DNA from: Pseudomonas capeferrum
GTDB taxonomy: Bacteria; Pseudomonadota; Gammaproteobacteria; Pseudomonadales; Pseudomonadaceae
NCBI RefSeq assembly: GCF_013523055.1
Contig: NZ_JAAMQM010000013.1
Coordinates: 124,001-188,000, forward strand
Direction of reading: 5' to 3'
DNA: 64,000 nucleotides
The stretch's first letter is position 1; each line of letters starts with the position of its first letter. Below, piece after piece: positions 38,345 to 47,429 of the stretch. The translations under genes and the position numbers were made by a program. The notes beneath the pieces were generated by a model. It was not told the DNA's origin. It did no database searches and saw only the letters and a program-made list of their open reading frames with translations.

Positions 38345-39259
38345 ATGAACCGTAACGACCTGCGCCGCGTAGACCTGAACCTGCTGATCGTCTTCGAGAC
38401 GCTCATGCACGAGCGCAGCGTGACCCGTGCCGCGGAGAAGCTGTTCCTCGGCCAGCCGGCGATCAGCGCCGCGCTGTCGCGCCTGCGCAGCCTGTTCGAC
38501 GATCCGTTGTTCGTGCGCACGGGGCGCAGCATGGAGCCTTCGGCGCGGGCCTACGAGATCTTCGCCCTGCTTTCCCCGGCGCTGGACTCGATCTCCACCG
38601 CCGTGAGCCGCGCCGCCGAGTTCGACCCGGCCACCAGCAACGCGGTGTTTCGCATCGGGCTGTCCGATGACGCAGAGTTCGCCTTGCTGCCACGGTTGCT
38701 CAAGCGCATCCGCGCCGAGGCCCCCGGGATCGTCCTGGTGGTCCGTCGGGTCAATTACCTGTCGATACCGACGCTGCTGGCCTCGGGCGAAATCTCGGTG
38801 GGGGTTTCCTATACCAACGACCTGCCCGCCAATGCCAAGCGCAAGGTCCTGCGTCGCAGCAAACCCAGGCTGCTGCGCGCCGACAGCGTGCCTGGCAGCC
38901 TCAGCCTGGCAGACTTCTGCGCCCGCCCCCATGCGCTGGTGTCCTATGCGGGCGATCTTTCCGGTTTCATCGACGAAGCCCTCGCCGAAATCGGCCGCAA
39001 GCGTCATGTGGTGCTTGCCGTGCCGCAGTTCAACGGGCTTGGCAGTCTGCTGAGGGGCACCGATATCCTCGCCATTGTCCCTGACTACACCGCCGACGTG
39101 CTGACCGCCGGGGGCGGCTTGCGCGCCGAAGAGGTGCCGCTGGAGATGCGCGGCTTCGAGTTGCACATGGCCTGGCGAGGTGCGCAGGACAATGATCCGG
39201 CGGAGCGGTGGTTGCGGTCGCGGATTCAGATGTTCTTTGGCGACCCTGAGAGCCTTTGA
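38345..39259 (+). CDS. LysR-family regulator, divergent from quinone oxidoreductase gene
   Basis: 304 aa, NodD-like subgroup: DLRRVDLNLLIVFETLMHER followed by SVTRAAEKLFLGQPAISAALSRLRSLFDDPLFVRTGRSMEP. The ligand domain spans residues 95-300 (FRIGLSDDAEFALLPRLLKRI). Divergent orientation over a 201-base spacer points to the oxidoreductase gene as target. Core-genome composition ends at about its stop codon; the next 16 kb looks acquired. Confidence 0.88.
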   Translation: MNRNDLRRVDLNLLIVFETLMHERSVTRAAEKLFLGQPAISAALSRLRSLFDDPLFVRTGRSMEPSARAYEIFALLSPALDSISTAVSRAAEFDPATSNAVFRIGLSDDAEFALLPRLLKRIRAEAPGIVLVVRRVNYLSIPTLLASGEISVGVSYTNDLPANAKRKVLRRSKPRLLRADSVPGSLSLADFCARPHALVSYAGDLSGFIDEALAEIGRKRHVVLAVPQFNGLGSLLRGTDILAIVPDYTADVLTAGGGLRAEEVPLEMRGFELHMAWRGAQDNDPAERWLRSRIQMFFGDPESL

Positions 39260-39319
39260 TCATCCGAGGGTATTCCAAGAAGCCAAGCGGGGTGACAAAT
39301 TGATATTTGGTCGGCCTGC

Positions 39320-39595
39320 TCAGGCAGTTTCTATCGCCGAGTGCTGATGTCGCATGGCTATGCTGTAGCCGTCCGTAAGCCCCACGCCCGGCCAGCCGAT
39401 AAGACGGAGTTCATTTTCGATCAGGTCCAGAAGGTGCGCCGAGCAGCGTCTGCAGTTTATCAATGCAGCCAAAATGGCGTCCTGAGCCTGCAAGTGGTCG
39501 GTGAAGGGTAGGTTCGTGGGCGTCAGGTAACACAGCAGCGATTCACCGGACGTGTGCCGGGTCAGGTCGTCACCGAGAAATCCGCGCTGGGGCAT
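39320..39595 (-). CDS. Possible small hypothetical protein (doubtful)
   Basis: An open frame of 91 codons starting at ATG 39595, or at an upstream TTG. There is no ribosome site. The composition (AQDAILAALINCRRCSAHLLDLIENELR) is protein-like and reminiscent of the small Pseudomonas proteins that follow regulator genes, but I cannot assign a family. It could equally be a chance frame in a scrambled region. Confidence 0.3.
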   Translation of the reverse strand: MPQRGFLGDDLTRHTSGESLLCYLTPTNLPFTDHLQAQDAILAALINCRRCSAHLLDLIENELRLIGWPGVGLTDGYSIAMRHQHSAIETA

Positions 39596-39751
39596 CAGCA
39601 ATATATCGCAAGTACAGTTCCACTATTTGCCAAGTTAAGCGATAGCCTGGACTTACCAAATTTGTACGTGAACCCGCGAGTGCTCCCCCGCGAAGGGAAG
39701 CGATGCCCCTGTTGTCTCACGGAAACTCAAGACCTGATGCAGTTTCCAGGA

Positions 39752-40069
39752 TCAGTTGACCTCCACCACCTCGCTAAACTGCATCACCGGCGCGATATCC
39801 GTATAATTTGTGATGTCCTGGTATATCTTTTCTGCATGCGGGCCGAAGCTTTGTTGGAAGGTTTCAAGCGATTCGCAGAAAAGGTGGCACATACCGATGT
39901 AGGGTGGTGGGGTGCCTGGTAGACCTCCTGAAACGCCCTTGTCTATCGTGAACGTTCTCAACCCCTCGCCCATGAGCGACTTCACCAGTGGCAGGTGTGT
40001 ATCGCGGTAGTAGTCATGGTCAAACCGGGCGTTTTCCTGGTACGGGTACAGAACACTGATTTTTATCAT
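39752..40069 (-). CDS. EthD-family small protein
   Basis: 105 aa, dimeric alpha-beta barrel of the EthD family: KISVLYPYQENARFDHDYYRDTH followed by LPLV and MCHLFCESLETFQQSFGPHAEKIYQDI then a final FSEVVEV strand. Members accompany oxidative degradation pathways but their chemistry is mostly unknown. Start placed at ATG 40069 (GGAG 9 bases upstream) rather than 40084, which has no ribosome site. No pathway gene is adjacent; it stands isolated among remnants. Confidence 0.75.
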   Translation of the reverse strand: MIKISVLYPYQENARFDHDYYRDTHLPLVKSLMGEGLRTFTIDKGVSGGLPGTPPPYIGMCHLFCESLETFQQSFGPHAEKIYQDITNYTDIAPVMQFSEVVEVN

Positions 40070-40471
40070 CGAGTCCAACTCCATAAGTTAGAATAGCTTT
40101 TCACTCCCGGGTCTTGCACCCGCTTTCACTACGCCTTAGCTAGAGCCCTCTGGGAGCGTCGCTTGCGTAATTGGTTTTCAATAGACACCCCCAGCAAGGT
40201 TCATATGGAATGTAGAGTGACACGCGCACGGCTTACAGGTTCGCAACTGCCATAAAAGCGGGTAGATGTGGCCATTTTCCGAAGAATCAGAAGCCCCAGG
40301 TTTCGTGGTAGAAGTACGCAGCCCCTACACGCGCTCCAGTGTAGCAAGGCTCTTCTGAAAGCGACAGGGACTCTGAAACCTGCTGTCCCGGCACCATATC
40401 ACCCGATTGCACATCCACTCGCTCATCGCGCTGAGACTGTTGATACAGCCCTATCGGCTAGGCCGCGACGG

Positions 40472-40738
40472 TTACGTCTGCTCGGGCTTCCACAACTGGT
40501 CTCTTTGCATCAAGGCGGTTACCCAGTCGGTGAATGCCATGACTCGCGCTGATAAATACCTCGTATACGGGTAAACCAAGGAGGGCGGGATCGACTCTAG
40601 ACGCCAATCGGGTAGCACCGCTGTCAACAACCCTCGAGCGAAATACAATTCCGCTTCCGCGCGGGGTAAAAACGCAACACTCAGATCGGATAACGCAGCA
40701 GCGGTATAGGCCCCGCCGCTGTTGAAGTACATCGACAC
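40472..40738 (-). pseudogene. C-terminal fragment of a LysR regulator (mexT-like position)
   Basis: About 85 codons with the end of a LysR ligand domain: LSDLSVAFLPRAEAELYFARG, AVLPDWRLESIPPSLVYPYTRYLSARVMAFTDWV. The DNA-binding half is missing; the frame stops short immediately beside an efflux-pump fragment on the other strand. The divergent layout recalls regulator/mexEF loci, with the promoter region deleted. The stretch 40085-40471 downstream holds no intact gene. Confidence 0.75.
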
Positions 40739-40758
40739 GGGGACATGAAGTAAATTTT

Positions 40759-41140
40759 TCCACGGGCACCATCCGTGCGCGGATCACCGTGGACAATGCC
40801 GACCGCATTTTTACACCGGGCCTTTACGCTAAAGTTCGTCTAGCCACGACCGAGAAGCGCGACGCGATCCTTATTAAGGAAAATCCATTCTCACGAACCA
40901 AGACAAAAAATACGTGCATGTTGTGAATCCCAGCAATATCGCTGAACGGCGAGACATTAACATTGGAAAATTCATGATGGCTTAAGAGTTGTAACAAGCG
41001 GATTGCGCTAAAACGAAGTCATTGTTACTTCTGGCCACCAGCACATTCCAGCTTCGGGTTACGCCGGCCTACCGAATGACCAGAAGACTGATAGACATGC
41101 AGCCAGTGTGCCCTCCCCGGCAGACGCCGGCTCAGGTTAA
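40759..41140 (+). pseudogene. Broken RND efflux membrane-fusion protein (MexE-like)
   Basis: Three successive frames carry pieces of a MexE-type adaptor C-terminus: STGTIRARITVDNADRIFTPG and LYAKVRLATTEKRDAILI, then TNQDKKYVHVVNPSNIAERR followed by DINIGKF, then HDGLRVVTSGLR, stop, NEVIVTSG. At least two frameshifts and one in-frame stop. The N-terminal three quarters are gone. It is followed directly by the pump remnant, in normal mexE-mexF order. Confidence 0.8.
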
Positions 41141-41150
41141 AGGCACTGTC

Positions 41151-41541
41151 ATGGACTTTTCAAAATTCTTCATCGATAGGCGTACTTTCGCACTTGTTCT
41201 GTCGGTCGTCATTTTTCTTGCTGGCTTGATCGCAATTCCGCTTCTCCCGTCGGGTGAATATCCGGAGGTGGGGCCCCCTACTGTGGTAGTGAAGGCCAAC
41301 TATCCAGGCGCCAACCCAAAGGAGATCGCTGAATCAGTCGCCACTCCGCTGGAGGAGAACATCAACGGGGTCGAAGATATGCTGTACATGAAGCCCGTTG
41401 CCAGTTCCGATGGCAGCCTTCAGGTCACGGTAACCTTTGGCCCAGACCCCGCGATGCGTTACAACGGCTATCCGGCGGCAGATATCATCGGAGATGCAGA
41501 TCCGTCGATGCTCTCCTCTGCGCAGGTGATCAAGGAGATTG
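41151..41541 (+). pseudogene. RND efflux pump (MexF-like) with about 700 codons deleted internally
   Basis: Starts properly at ATG 41151 (MDFSKFFIDRRTFALVLSVV, then PLLPSGEYPEVGPPTVVVKA, NYPGANPKEIAESVATPLEE, NINGVEDMLYM) and matches MexF through its first 100 residues. At VTVTFGPDPAMRYNGYPAAD it jumps in frame to the second porter domain, about residue 800 of the family, and ends in SSAQVIKEIEK inside a terminator hairpin. The remaining 200 or so C-terminal residues are missing as well. Cannot make a working pump of over 1000 residues. Confidence 0.88.
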
Positions 41542-41574
41542 AAAAGAGCGCCCTCGTGAGGGCGCTCTTTTTTC
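41542..41574 (+). terminator. Terminator fused to the pump remnant
   Basis: AAAAGAGCGCCCTC-GT-GAGGGCGCTCTTTTTT; a strong stem plus T-run that directly abuts (and is read into by) the truncated pump frame. Confidence 0.88.
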
Positions 41575-41797
41575 CACATGATTCAACTCACAGGTCGAGC
41601 ATTGCCGCTCACCGAAAACTTTCCTCGGTGCTAGCGGCCAGCCTGTCAGGTAGTTTGGCGCTGGGTACATCGCGGGTGAATTGAGGGCGTTGATTTCCAC
41701 CCTTCAAGGGATAAATATCCACCTTGAGGTTGAAGCCGTGGGCTTCCCTTGGAGGCTATACCTCTCGATCAGAAGCCCATAGGCTGAGAGGTGCGCC

Positions 41798-42700
41798 ATG
41801 ACAACACTGATCACCCCATACCAGGTACCCGACTGGGTGCACCCCGTGACGCTGGGCGGCAGTGACGCCCACGGCTGGCGCGACGTAATCCAGCGCTCCT
41901 ATCAGTTGGAGGCGCTGGAGCTGGCCGGTCCGGGCATCGATCACTACACCATCATCCTGCAATGCTCAGGCCCCGCCACCTTGGAACGACGCTGTGGCAC
42001 ACGCTGGCAGCGAAACCCTTACAACCTGGGCGACGTATCACTGTTGTCCATCGACCAACCGGCGGAGTGGCGCTGGCAAGACCGGCTGAAGGTGTCGCAC
42101 ATTTACCTGAGCCGGGCGCTGGTAACGCGGCTCTCCCACGAGGTGTGCGGCCATGGTGTGTCCCATGTTCGGCTGCATGACCTTGTCGCGGTCAGTGACC
42201 CGGTGCTGTCCAGCATTGCCACGACGATCACCGCAGAGGCCCAGTCTCCCGCCGCCGGCGGCGCGTTGTATGCCGAAGCCCTGGCCACGCAACTCGCCGT
42301 GCACCTGCTGCGGCACTATTCAAGCCTGGAGTTCGTGGCCCAACGCGCCCCCTCCAGGCTCGAAGGCAAGCGCCTGCGTACACTGCACGCCTTCATCGAC
42401 GAGCACCTGGACAGCCCGCTGTCCATCGCCTGCCTCGCCGATCAGGCCGGCATGGGCGTGTGGGCCTTTTCGCGGGCATTCAAGGAAGCCACGGGCAGCT
42501 CACCCCACCTGTACCTGATAGCCGAGCGTGTAAAGCGGGCCCAGCGGCTGCTCGCAACCACGGCCTGCACCTTGAGCGAGATCGCCAGCCTGTGCGGTTT
42601 TTCGGACCAGGCGCACATGACGCGGCTTCTCAAGGCCCGCCTTGGAGTCACCCCAGGCCAACTGCAGCGCGTGGCGGCCCACACGGCCGGAGTCTGCTGA
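41798..42700 (+). CDS. AraC-family regulator of the BVMO cassette
   Basis: 300 aa. N-terminal ligand domain of the AraC-binding-like type (residues 1-190) and a C-terminal double helix-turn-helix: LSIACLADQAGMGVWAFSRA followed by FKEATGSSPHLYL, then SEIASLCGFSDQAHMTRLLKARLGVTPG. GAGAGGTG lies 5-7 bases upstream of ATG 41798. Same strand and 137 bases before the Baeyer-Villiger monooxygenase gene, which it probably activates. The 41575-41797 stretch upstream contains its promoter but no other gene. Confidence 0.88.
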   Translation: MTTLITPYQVPDWVHPVTLGGSDAHGWRDVIQRSYQLEALELAGPGIDHYTIILQCSGPATLERRCGTRWQRNPYNLGDVSLLSIDQPAEWRWQDRLKVSHIYLSRALVTRLSHEVCGHGVSHVRLHDLVAVSDPVLSSIATTITAEAQSPAAGGALYAEALATQLAVHLLRHYSSLEFVAQRAPSRLEGKRLRTLHAFIDEHLDSPLSIACLADQAGMGVWAFSRAFKEATGSSPHLYLIAERVKRAQRLLATTACTLSEIASLCGFSDQAHMTRLLKARLGVTPGQLQRVAAHTAGVC

Positions 42701-42837
42701 ACCCCTGAATATTCAAAAATCCCACCGATTGCTTCAAGCCACCCCGCTCCGCCCTGCGTACGCTCAGGTTGCCAGCCGGAACTGCACCAGCTGGCACCGA
42801 CGCTTCGCCGACTATAAAAACAAGAGCTGGAGGACGT

Positions 42838-44484
42838 ATGAACAACGCGACTGCGCGTGACACATCTGCTTTGCCCATTCACACCGTACATACCTACGAC
42901 GCCGTGATCATCGGCGCGGGAATTGGCGGGCTCTACCAACTGTACAAACTGCGCGAAGCGGGGCTCAAGGTGCTGGCCATCGACGCCGGCACTGGCGTGG
43001 GCGGTACGTGGTACTGGAATCGCTACCCCGGCGCACGGGTCGATTCCCCCAGCCACGTCTATCAATACTGGTTCTCGGAAGCACTGAACAACGCCTGGGA
43101 CTGGAGCGAGCGCTTTCCCGCACAACCCGAGACCGAGCGCTACCTGAACTTCGTCGCCGACCGTTTCGATCTGCGCAAGGATATTCAATTCAGCACGCGC
43201 GTGCTGTCGTGCACCTTCGACGAGGACAAGGCCCGCTGGCAGGTCGTCACCGACCAAGGCTCACTGATCGACGCCAAATACCTGATCTCCTGCGCAGGCA
43301 CCTTGTCTACCCCCCTCAAGAATTTGTTCGAAGGTGAGCAGGACTTCCAGGGCCAGGTCTACCACACCGCCCGCTGGCCCAAGCAGCCGGTGGACTTCAA
43401 CGGGAAGCGCGTGGGCGTGGTCGGTACTGGCGCCACGGGCATTCAGGTGGTCCAGACCATCGCCCCGCAGGTGGCCTCGCTTACCGTGTTCCAGCGCACG
43501 GCGCCCTACACCATTCCCATGCGCAATCAGCGCTACACCGATCAGGACCGGGCCAAACTCAAGACGCGCTTCCACGAGATCAAGGCCCTGACCCGCAACA
43601 GCTTCGTGGGCTTTGACTTCGACTTCAACCATGGCAGCTACCACGACGCCACACCCCAGGACCGTCGTGAAGTCCTTGAAATGCTCTGGGATGACGGCTC
43701 GCTGGCGCTGTGGGCCGGCTCCTATGGCGAAATTTTCAACGACGAAGCCGTGAACAAGGAAGTCTCTGCCTTCGTTCGGCAGAAAATGAGCGAGCGCATC
43801 AAGGATCCGGCGCTGATCAAACAGCTGGTACCCACCGACTACGGCTTCGGTACCCGCCGCGTACCCCTGGATACGGGTTATCTGGAAACCTTCCTGCGGC
43901 CCAACGTCCAGATCGTCGACATCAAGGCCGCCCCTATCGAGCGCATCGTCACCAACGGCGTACAGACCGCCGACGGCAAGGTTCACGAGCTGGACGTGCT
44001 GATCCTGGCCACCGGTTTCGATGCCTCCACCGGTGCCCTGACGCAGATCGACATTCGCGGCCGGGACGGCCAATTACTGCGTGAGGAGTGGTCCCAGGAC
44101 CTGCGCACCACCCTGGGGCTGATGGTGCACAAGTTCCCCAACCTGTTCCTCACCGCGGCGCCGCTGTCTCCCGGTGCCGCCCTGTGCAATGCGCCGACCT
44201 GCCTGCAGCATCAGGTGGAGTGGATCACGGACTGCATCCAGTTCCTGCAGGCCGGTGAACGCCAGTCCATCGAGCCCACCCTGACCCAGCAGGACCAATG
44301 GGTGGCCCACCACGACGAAATGGCTGCCTCCTCGCTGCTGGCCAAGACGCGCTCCTGGTACACCGGCGGCAACGTCGCCGGTAAGCCCAAGCGCCTGCTG
44401 GCCTACGCCGGTGGCGTCAACGTCTACCGCGAGCACTGCGACGCCGTGGCGGCCCAGGGCTATGCGGACTTCCGCATCAATTGA
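42838..44484 (+). CDS. Baeyer-Villiger monooxygenase (type I, flavin)
   Basis: 548 aa NADPH- and FAD-dependent ketone-to-ester monooxygenase. First dinucleotide fold: VIIGAGIGGLYQLYKLREAG near residue 22. Type I BVMO fingerprint FxGxxxHxxxWP is seen as FQGQVYHTARWP near residue 168. Second fold: GVVGTGATGIQVVQ near residue 190. GTWYWNRYPGARVD is also family-typical of cyclohexanone/phenylacetone monooxygenases. Start at ATG 42838 with GGAGG 4-5 bases upstream. Flanked by its AraC regulator and an esterase-like hydrolase, which would cleave the ester product. The ketone substrate is unknown. Confidence 0.92.
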   Translation: MNNATARDTSALPIHTVHTYDAVIIGAGIGGLYQLYKLREAGLKVLAIDAGTGVGGTWYWNRYPGARVDSPSHVYQYWFSEALNNAWDWSERFPAQPETERYLNFVADRFDLRKDIQFSTRVLSCTFDEDKARWQVVTDQGSLIDAKYLISCAGTLSTPLKNLFEGEQDFQGQVYHTARWPKQPVDFNGKRVGVVGTGATGIQVVQTIAPQVASLTVFQRTAPYTIPMRNQRYTDQDRAKLKTRFHEIKALTRNSFVGFDFDFNHGSYHDATPQDRREVLEMLWDDGSLALWAGSYGEIFNDEAVNKEVSAFVRQKMSERIKDPALIKQLVPTDYGFGTRRVPLDTGYLETFLRPNVQIVDIKAAPIERIVTNGVQTADGKVHELDVLILATGFDASTGALTQIDIRGRDGQLLREEWSQDLRTTLGLMVHKFPNLFLTAAPLSPGAALCNAPTCLQHQVEWITDCIQFLQAGERQSIEPTLTQQDQWVAHHDEMAASSLLAKTRSWYTGGNVAGKPKRLLAYAGGVNVYREHCDAVAAQGYADFRIN

Positions 44485-44532
44485 CCCCTGGCGCCGGCCT
44501 GACTGCCGGCGCTTCACCCAAAGGGTAGCCTC

Positions 44533-45537
44533 ATGAACCAGCATCCCTATTACAACCCCGAGCACCATGGCGACTACGCGCTGATCAACATCGGCGACCT
44601 TGACCTGGCGTGCGGGCAGACACTCCACGATTGCACCTTGGCAGTGGCCACCCACGGCCGCCTCAATGCCCGCAAGGACAACGCCGTGCTGATCCCGACC
44701 TGGTATTCGGGCACCAGTAAGATCATCGAAGACGTGTTCATCGGTCCTGGCCGGGCCATTGACCCGGATAAGTACTTCGTCATCGTGGTCAACCAGATCG
44801 GCAATGGCCTGTCCAGTTCACCCCACCACCGCGCGGGCTCGGCGGCTTTCCCAGCCATCGGCATCGCCGACGATGTCAGCGCCCAGCACCGCTACATCAC
44901 CCAGCACCTGGGGCTGACCACGCTGGCCCTGGTGATGGGCGGCTCCATGGGAGCGCAGCAGAGCTTCGAGTGGGCGGTGCGCTATCCCGACATGGTCCAG
45001 CGCATGGCCGCCATCGCGGGCACGGCGCGCACTAGCGGTATCAACCAAATGCTGGCGGACGCCATCATCGACGGGCTGCGTTCAGGCGACGCCAGCGCCG
45101 ACCTCAGCCAGCACGCGCGGCTGATGACCCTGTACGGCCTGAGCGCGGATTTCTTCGAGCAGCAGCACTTCAAGCCCCTGGGTTTCGACAGCGTCGAGGC
45201 GTTTGTGAATGGCTTCATGAAGCCCTACTTCCTGCCCATGGACCCAGGCAACCTGACCACCATGCTGCAAAAGTGGCGCGCCGCGGATGTCAGTCACCTC
45301 GCGGGCGGCAATCTGCGCGAAGCCTTGGGCCGGATCACGGCCAAGGCGCTCATCATGCCCATCGCGCAGGACATGATCTTCCCGCCCTCGACCAGTCGCG
45401 AAGACGCCGAGATGATCAAGGGTGCTGTGTTCCACGCTTCCAGCAGCCCGGCCGGCCACCTGGCATTGTTCGGCATCGATGGCGATTGGGTGCGGGAGGT
45501 GGATGGCCAACTGACTGAATTGCTGGGCCGAGGGTAA
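44533..45537 (+). CDS. Alpha/beta-hydrolase of the MetX/homoserine acetyltransferase-like family
   Basis: 334 aa. The nucleophile elbow is VMGGSMGAQQSFEWAVRYP (Ser in GGSMG, residue about 138), the catalytic Asp lies in IAQDMIFPP and the His in PAGHLALFG. The fold resembles MetX but the protein lacks the usual genomic links to methionine synthesis. 48 bases after the BVMO gene, with AAGGG before the ATG, so likely one operon: BVMO forms an ester, this enzyme hydrolyses it. Could instead be a transacylase. Confidence 0.85.
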   Translation: MNQHPYYNPEHHGDYALINIGDLDLACGQTLHDCTLAVATHGRLNARKDNAVLIPTWYSGTSKIIEDVFIGPGRAIDPDKYFVIVVNQIGNGLSSSPHHRAGSAAFPAIGIADDVSAQHRYITQHLGLTTLALVMGGSMGAQQSFEWAVRYPDMVQRMAAIAGTARTSGINQMLADAIIDGLRSGDASADLSQHARLMTLYGLSADFFEQQHFKPLGFDSVEAFVNGFMKPYFLPMDPGNLTTMLQKWRAADVSHLAGGNLREALGRITAKALIMPIAQDMIFPPSTSREDAEMIKGAVFHASSSPAGHLALFGIDGDWVREVDGQLTELLGRG

Positions 45538-45707
45538 ACCGCCGATGGCCACCGCATCCCTACAACTTGGCCTGCGCCCACCTTTTGCCCGGCCTGCACG
45601 CAGCTAAAATGGACGCGTTCGCTTCAGTGCGACGCCGGGCAGGCCTTGCGCCTTACCACCGCTCCACTAGGCTGTCCGGTTCCTTGGTCAAATACCCTTG
45701 ATATTCA

Positions 45708-45732
45708 GGCGCCCACCCGGGCGCCTTTTTTT
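45708..45732 (+). terminator. Terminator of the BVMO cassette
   Basis: GGCGCC-CACCC-GGGCGCC followed by seven T, 170 bases after the hydrolase stop. Confidence 0.85.
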
Positions 45733-46071
45733 CGCCACCGGCTCACCGCCGTCAAGCAGCTACAAGCTCTTGGCGCAAAAAAATGGCCAGTATCAAGCCT
45801 TCCGTGAAAAATCACGCAGGGCTTGAAACCATATACGGGACAATAGGTTAGCTCTGTTTCGTGCCACCTGCATGGGAGGCGGCGTTGTGGGCTAGGAGCC
45901 ACATAAGAGCCTGGAGAAAGCAAGCCGGGTCGCGCTGTAGCGGTGACGATTGCCAAAGGTTGGCGGGCTTGTTTGGTCATCATAGTCCATACCTTCGCGT
46001 CCTATCCAGAACGAAGAACGCGCAGCGTTGGGCTGCGCGTTCGAGGGGAACAGCGTGGTTGCCGTGCATCG
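45733..46071. other. Gene-free stretch at edge of a conjugative-element remnant
   Basis: No coding signal. A hairpin AACGCGCAGC-N6-GCTGCGCGTT at about 46018-46044 could end transcription of the DUF2274 remnant, which runs on the minus strand. Confidence 0.4.
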
Positions 46072-46313
46072 TCAGCTTGGTTTTGGTGGCGCGACCTTGC
46101 TTGTACTTCCCTTCCTGAATCCTCGATCCTCCGCCATGAACGCTTCGAGCATGTGCGGGATCAGGGTCGCCGCATCGACGGCCTCGCCATACGCCTGCGC
46201 GTGCAGCACGGCGTAGCGGTCGAGTCGGCTTTCAGGCTGGCCGGGCAGGCAAAGGTCAGTTTCGTGGATTCCGTTTTCGGTAGCGGCCCGAGCCGCAGCT
46301 TGCGCGTCGTCAT
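46072..46313 (-). pseudogene. Frameshifted DUF2274 gene, remnant of an integrative conjugative element
   Basis: ATG 46313 (GGGGA upstream) encodes MTTRKLRLGPLPKTESTKLT then FACPASLKAD; the rest, LDRYAVLHAQAYGEAVDAAT then LIPHMLEAFMAEDRGFRK, is in another frame, so one base is missing within the GAC-TCGACCGC stretch (about 46232). DUF2274 proteins lie just behind trbI in Tn4371/clc-type elements. No trb gene remains here. Confidence 0.8.
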
Positions 46314-46492
46314 CGTGAAGTCCCCTTGTTGAAGAAGCGGGCGTGAAAGGCATCCTTGTTTTTCTCGAAGATCTCGTAGATCCCCACTTGGTAGATATCG
46401 CCGCTTGAAACAAAGCGCGAACTCCGCTCTGCCTGTGAAACTTGAGCATGCACGGGCGCCATGATTTGCCAACCCAATACGCCAGTGATCAA
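46310..46492 (-). pseudogene. Truncated signal-peptide protein (possibly NIPSNAP-like) interrupted by the element remnant
   Basis: About 60 codons: an LITGVLGWQIMAPVHAQ leader and SSGDIYQVGIYEIFEKNKDA then FHARF, which looks like the start of a NIPSNAP-type ferredoxin-like domain of which the remainder is absent. No good ATG (TTG at 46492). It follows the SMP-30 gene on the same strand, so it was probably the next gene of that operon before the DUF2274 segment replaced its end. Identification is tentative. Confidence 0.45.
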
Positions 46493-46550
46493 AAACCAAG
46501 TCCACTTCCTTATTATTCAGGGTCGATCCAGCGCGGCCCGCGACACGGCG

Positions 46551-47429
46551 TTACTCCTTAAAAGGGTGACGTTGAATACCAGCAATTTCGGGACGAATGG
46601 CATATAGGTCTCCAGCGTCCGGATATTCGGCCAGTTCCGATGGCGTCATGGCAAAGCGCGCCGTGGTGACGTATAGCGTGCCCAGGTCTTCCCCGCCGAA
46701 GCAGCAACTGGTGGGGCGTGGCACAGGCATGACGATGCGATCGCTCATGCGTCCGCTGCTGTCATAGCGCAGTAGGCATCCACCGTTGAACTGGCAGACC
46801 CACACGCCCCCGGCTTGATCCAAAGCAATGCCATCGGGACGCCCCAACTCGGCGGGAGTTTCGGCAAACAGCGTCACGGCCCCCAGTGTGCCTTCCGCTG
46901 AATAGCTCGCCCGAAAGATCGAGCGTGCTACGGAATCGACAAAGAACAGCGTGTGCCCATCTTCTGACCAAGCCAAGCCATTGGGCAATGCCATGTCCCG
47001 GTAAATCACCTGGGCGTCCAACTTACAGTCGTAGCGGTAGAGCGCGCCGGTGTTGCGACTCGGCCCCTCGTCCATGAGGCCGGTGACAAAGCGCCCCTGC
47101 GGGTCGCAGGCGCCATCGTTGAACCGATAGCTCGCCCCGTCGTGGACAGCAGCGGAGTGCTTGCAGACCAAACCGCTGCCGACATCGAGAAGGGCAACGC
47201 TGGCATCTTCGGTGAAGATCAGATTACTTCTGTCGGTCAACGCCAGGGCGCCAATGCGAGCCCTCGATTGATAGAGGGTTTCCAACCGTCCCTGCCGGGT
47301 CAGGGCATTGATCCTGCCTGCGGAGATATCGACGAAGTACAAAAGATCGTTGCGCTCATCCCAGACCGGGCTCTCACCAAGATCTGCGCAAGCGTGAGCG
47401 ACCTTGTGCAACCGATGATGGTCACGCAT
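46551..47429 (-). CDS. SMP-30/gluconolactonase family lactonase
   Basis: 292 aa six-bladed propeller lactonase. Metal ligands are visible: Glu in LGESPVWDERNDLLYFVD, Asn in MALPNGLAWSEDGHTLFFVD, and Asp in GRPDGIALDQAGGVWV. The start at 47429 has AAGGA 8 bases upstream and overlaps the end of the SDR gene by 8 bases, so translation is coupled. Likely hydrolyses a lactone produced by the SDR, for example in sugar or sugar-acid oxidation. The frame extends upstream within the SDR gene but without family similarity. Confidence 0.88.
   Translation of the reverse strand: MRDHHRLHKVAHACADLGESPVWDERNDLLYFVDISAGRINALTRQGRLETLYQSRARIGALALTDRSNLIFTEDASVALLDVGSGLVCKHSAAVHDGASYRFNDGACDPQGRFVTGLMDEGPSRNTGALYRYDCKLDAQVIYRDMALPNGLAWSEDGHTLFFVDSVARSIFRASYSAEGTLGAVTLFAETPAELGRPDGIALDQAGGVWVCQFNGGCLLRYDSSGRMSDRIVMPVPRPTSCCFGGEDLGTLYVTTARFAMTPSELAEYPDAGDLYAIRPEIAGIQRHPFKE

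Noticed and set aside
40268..40552. Short frames upstream of the broken efflux locus
   Set aside because: No consistent domain signal; probably scrambled DNA.
41690..41797. MerR-type promoter before the AraC gene (ACCTTGAGGT-like dyad)
   Set aside because: Resemblance to SoxR/CueR sites is partial and no MerR gene is nearby.
45705..46332. Short frames between the BVMO cassette and the DUF2274 remnant
   Set aside because: No ribosome sites or recognisable motifs, and they overlap the terminator and the pseudogene.
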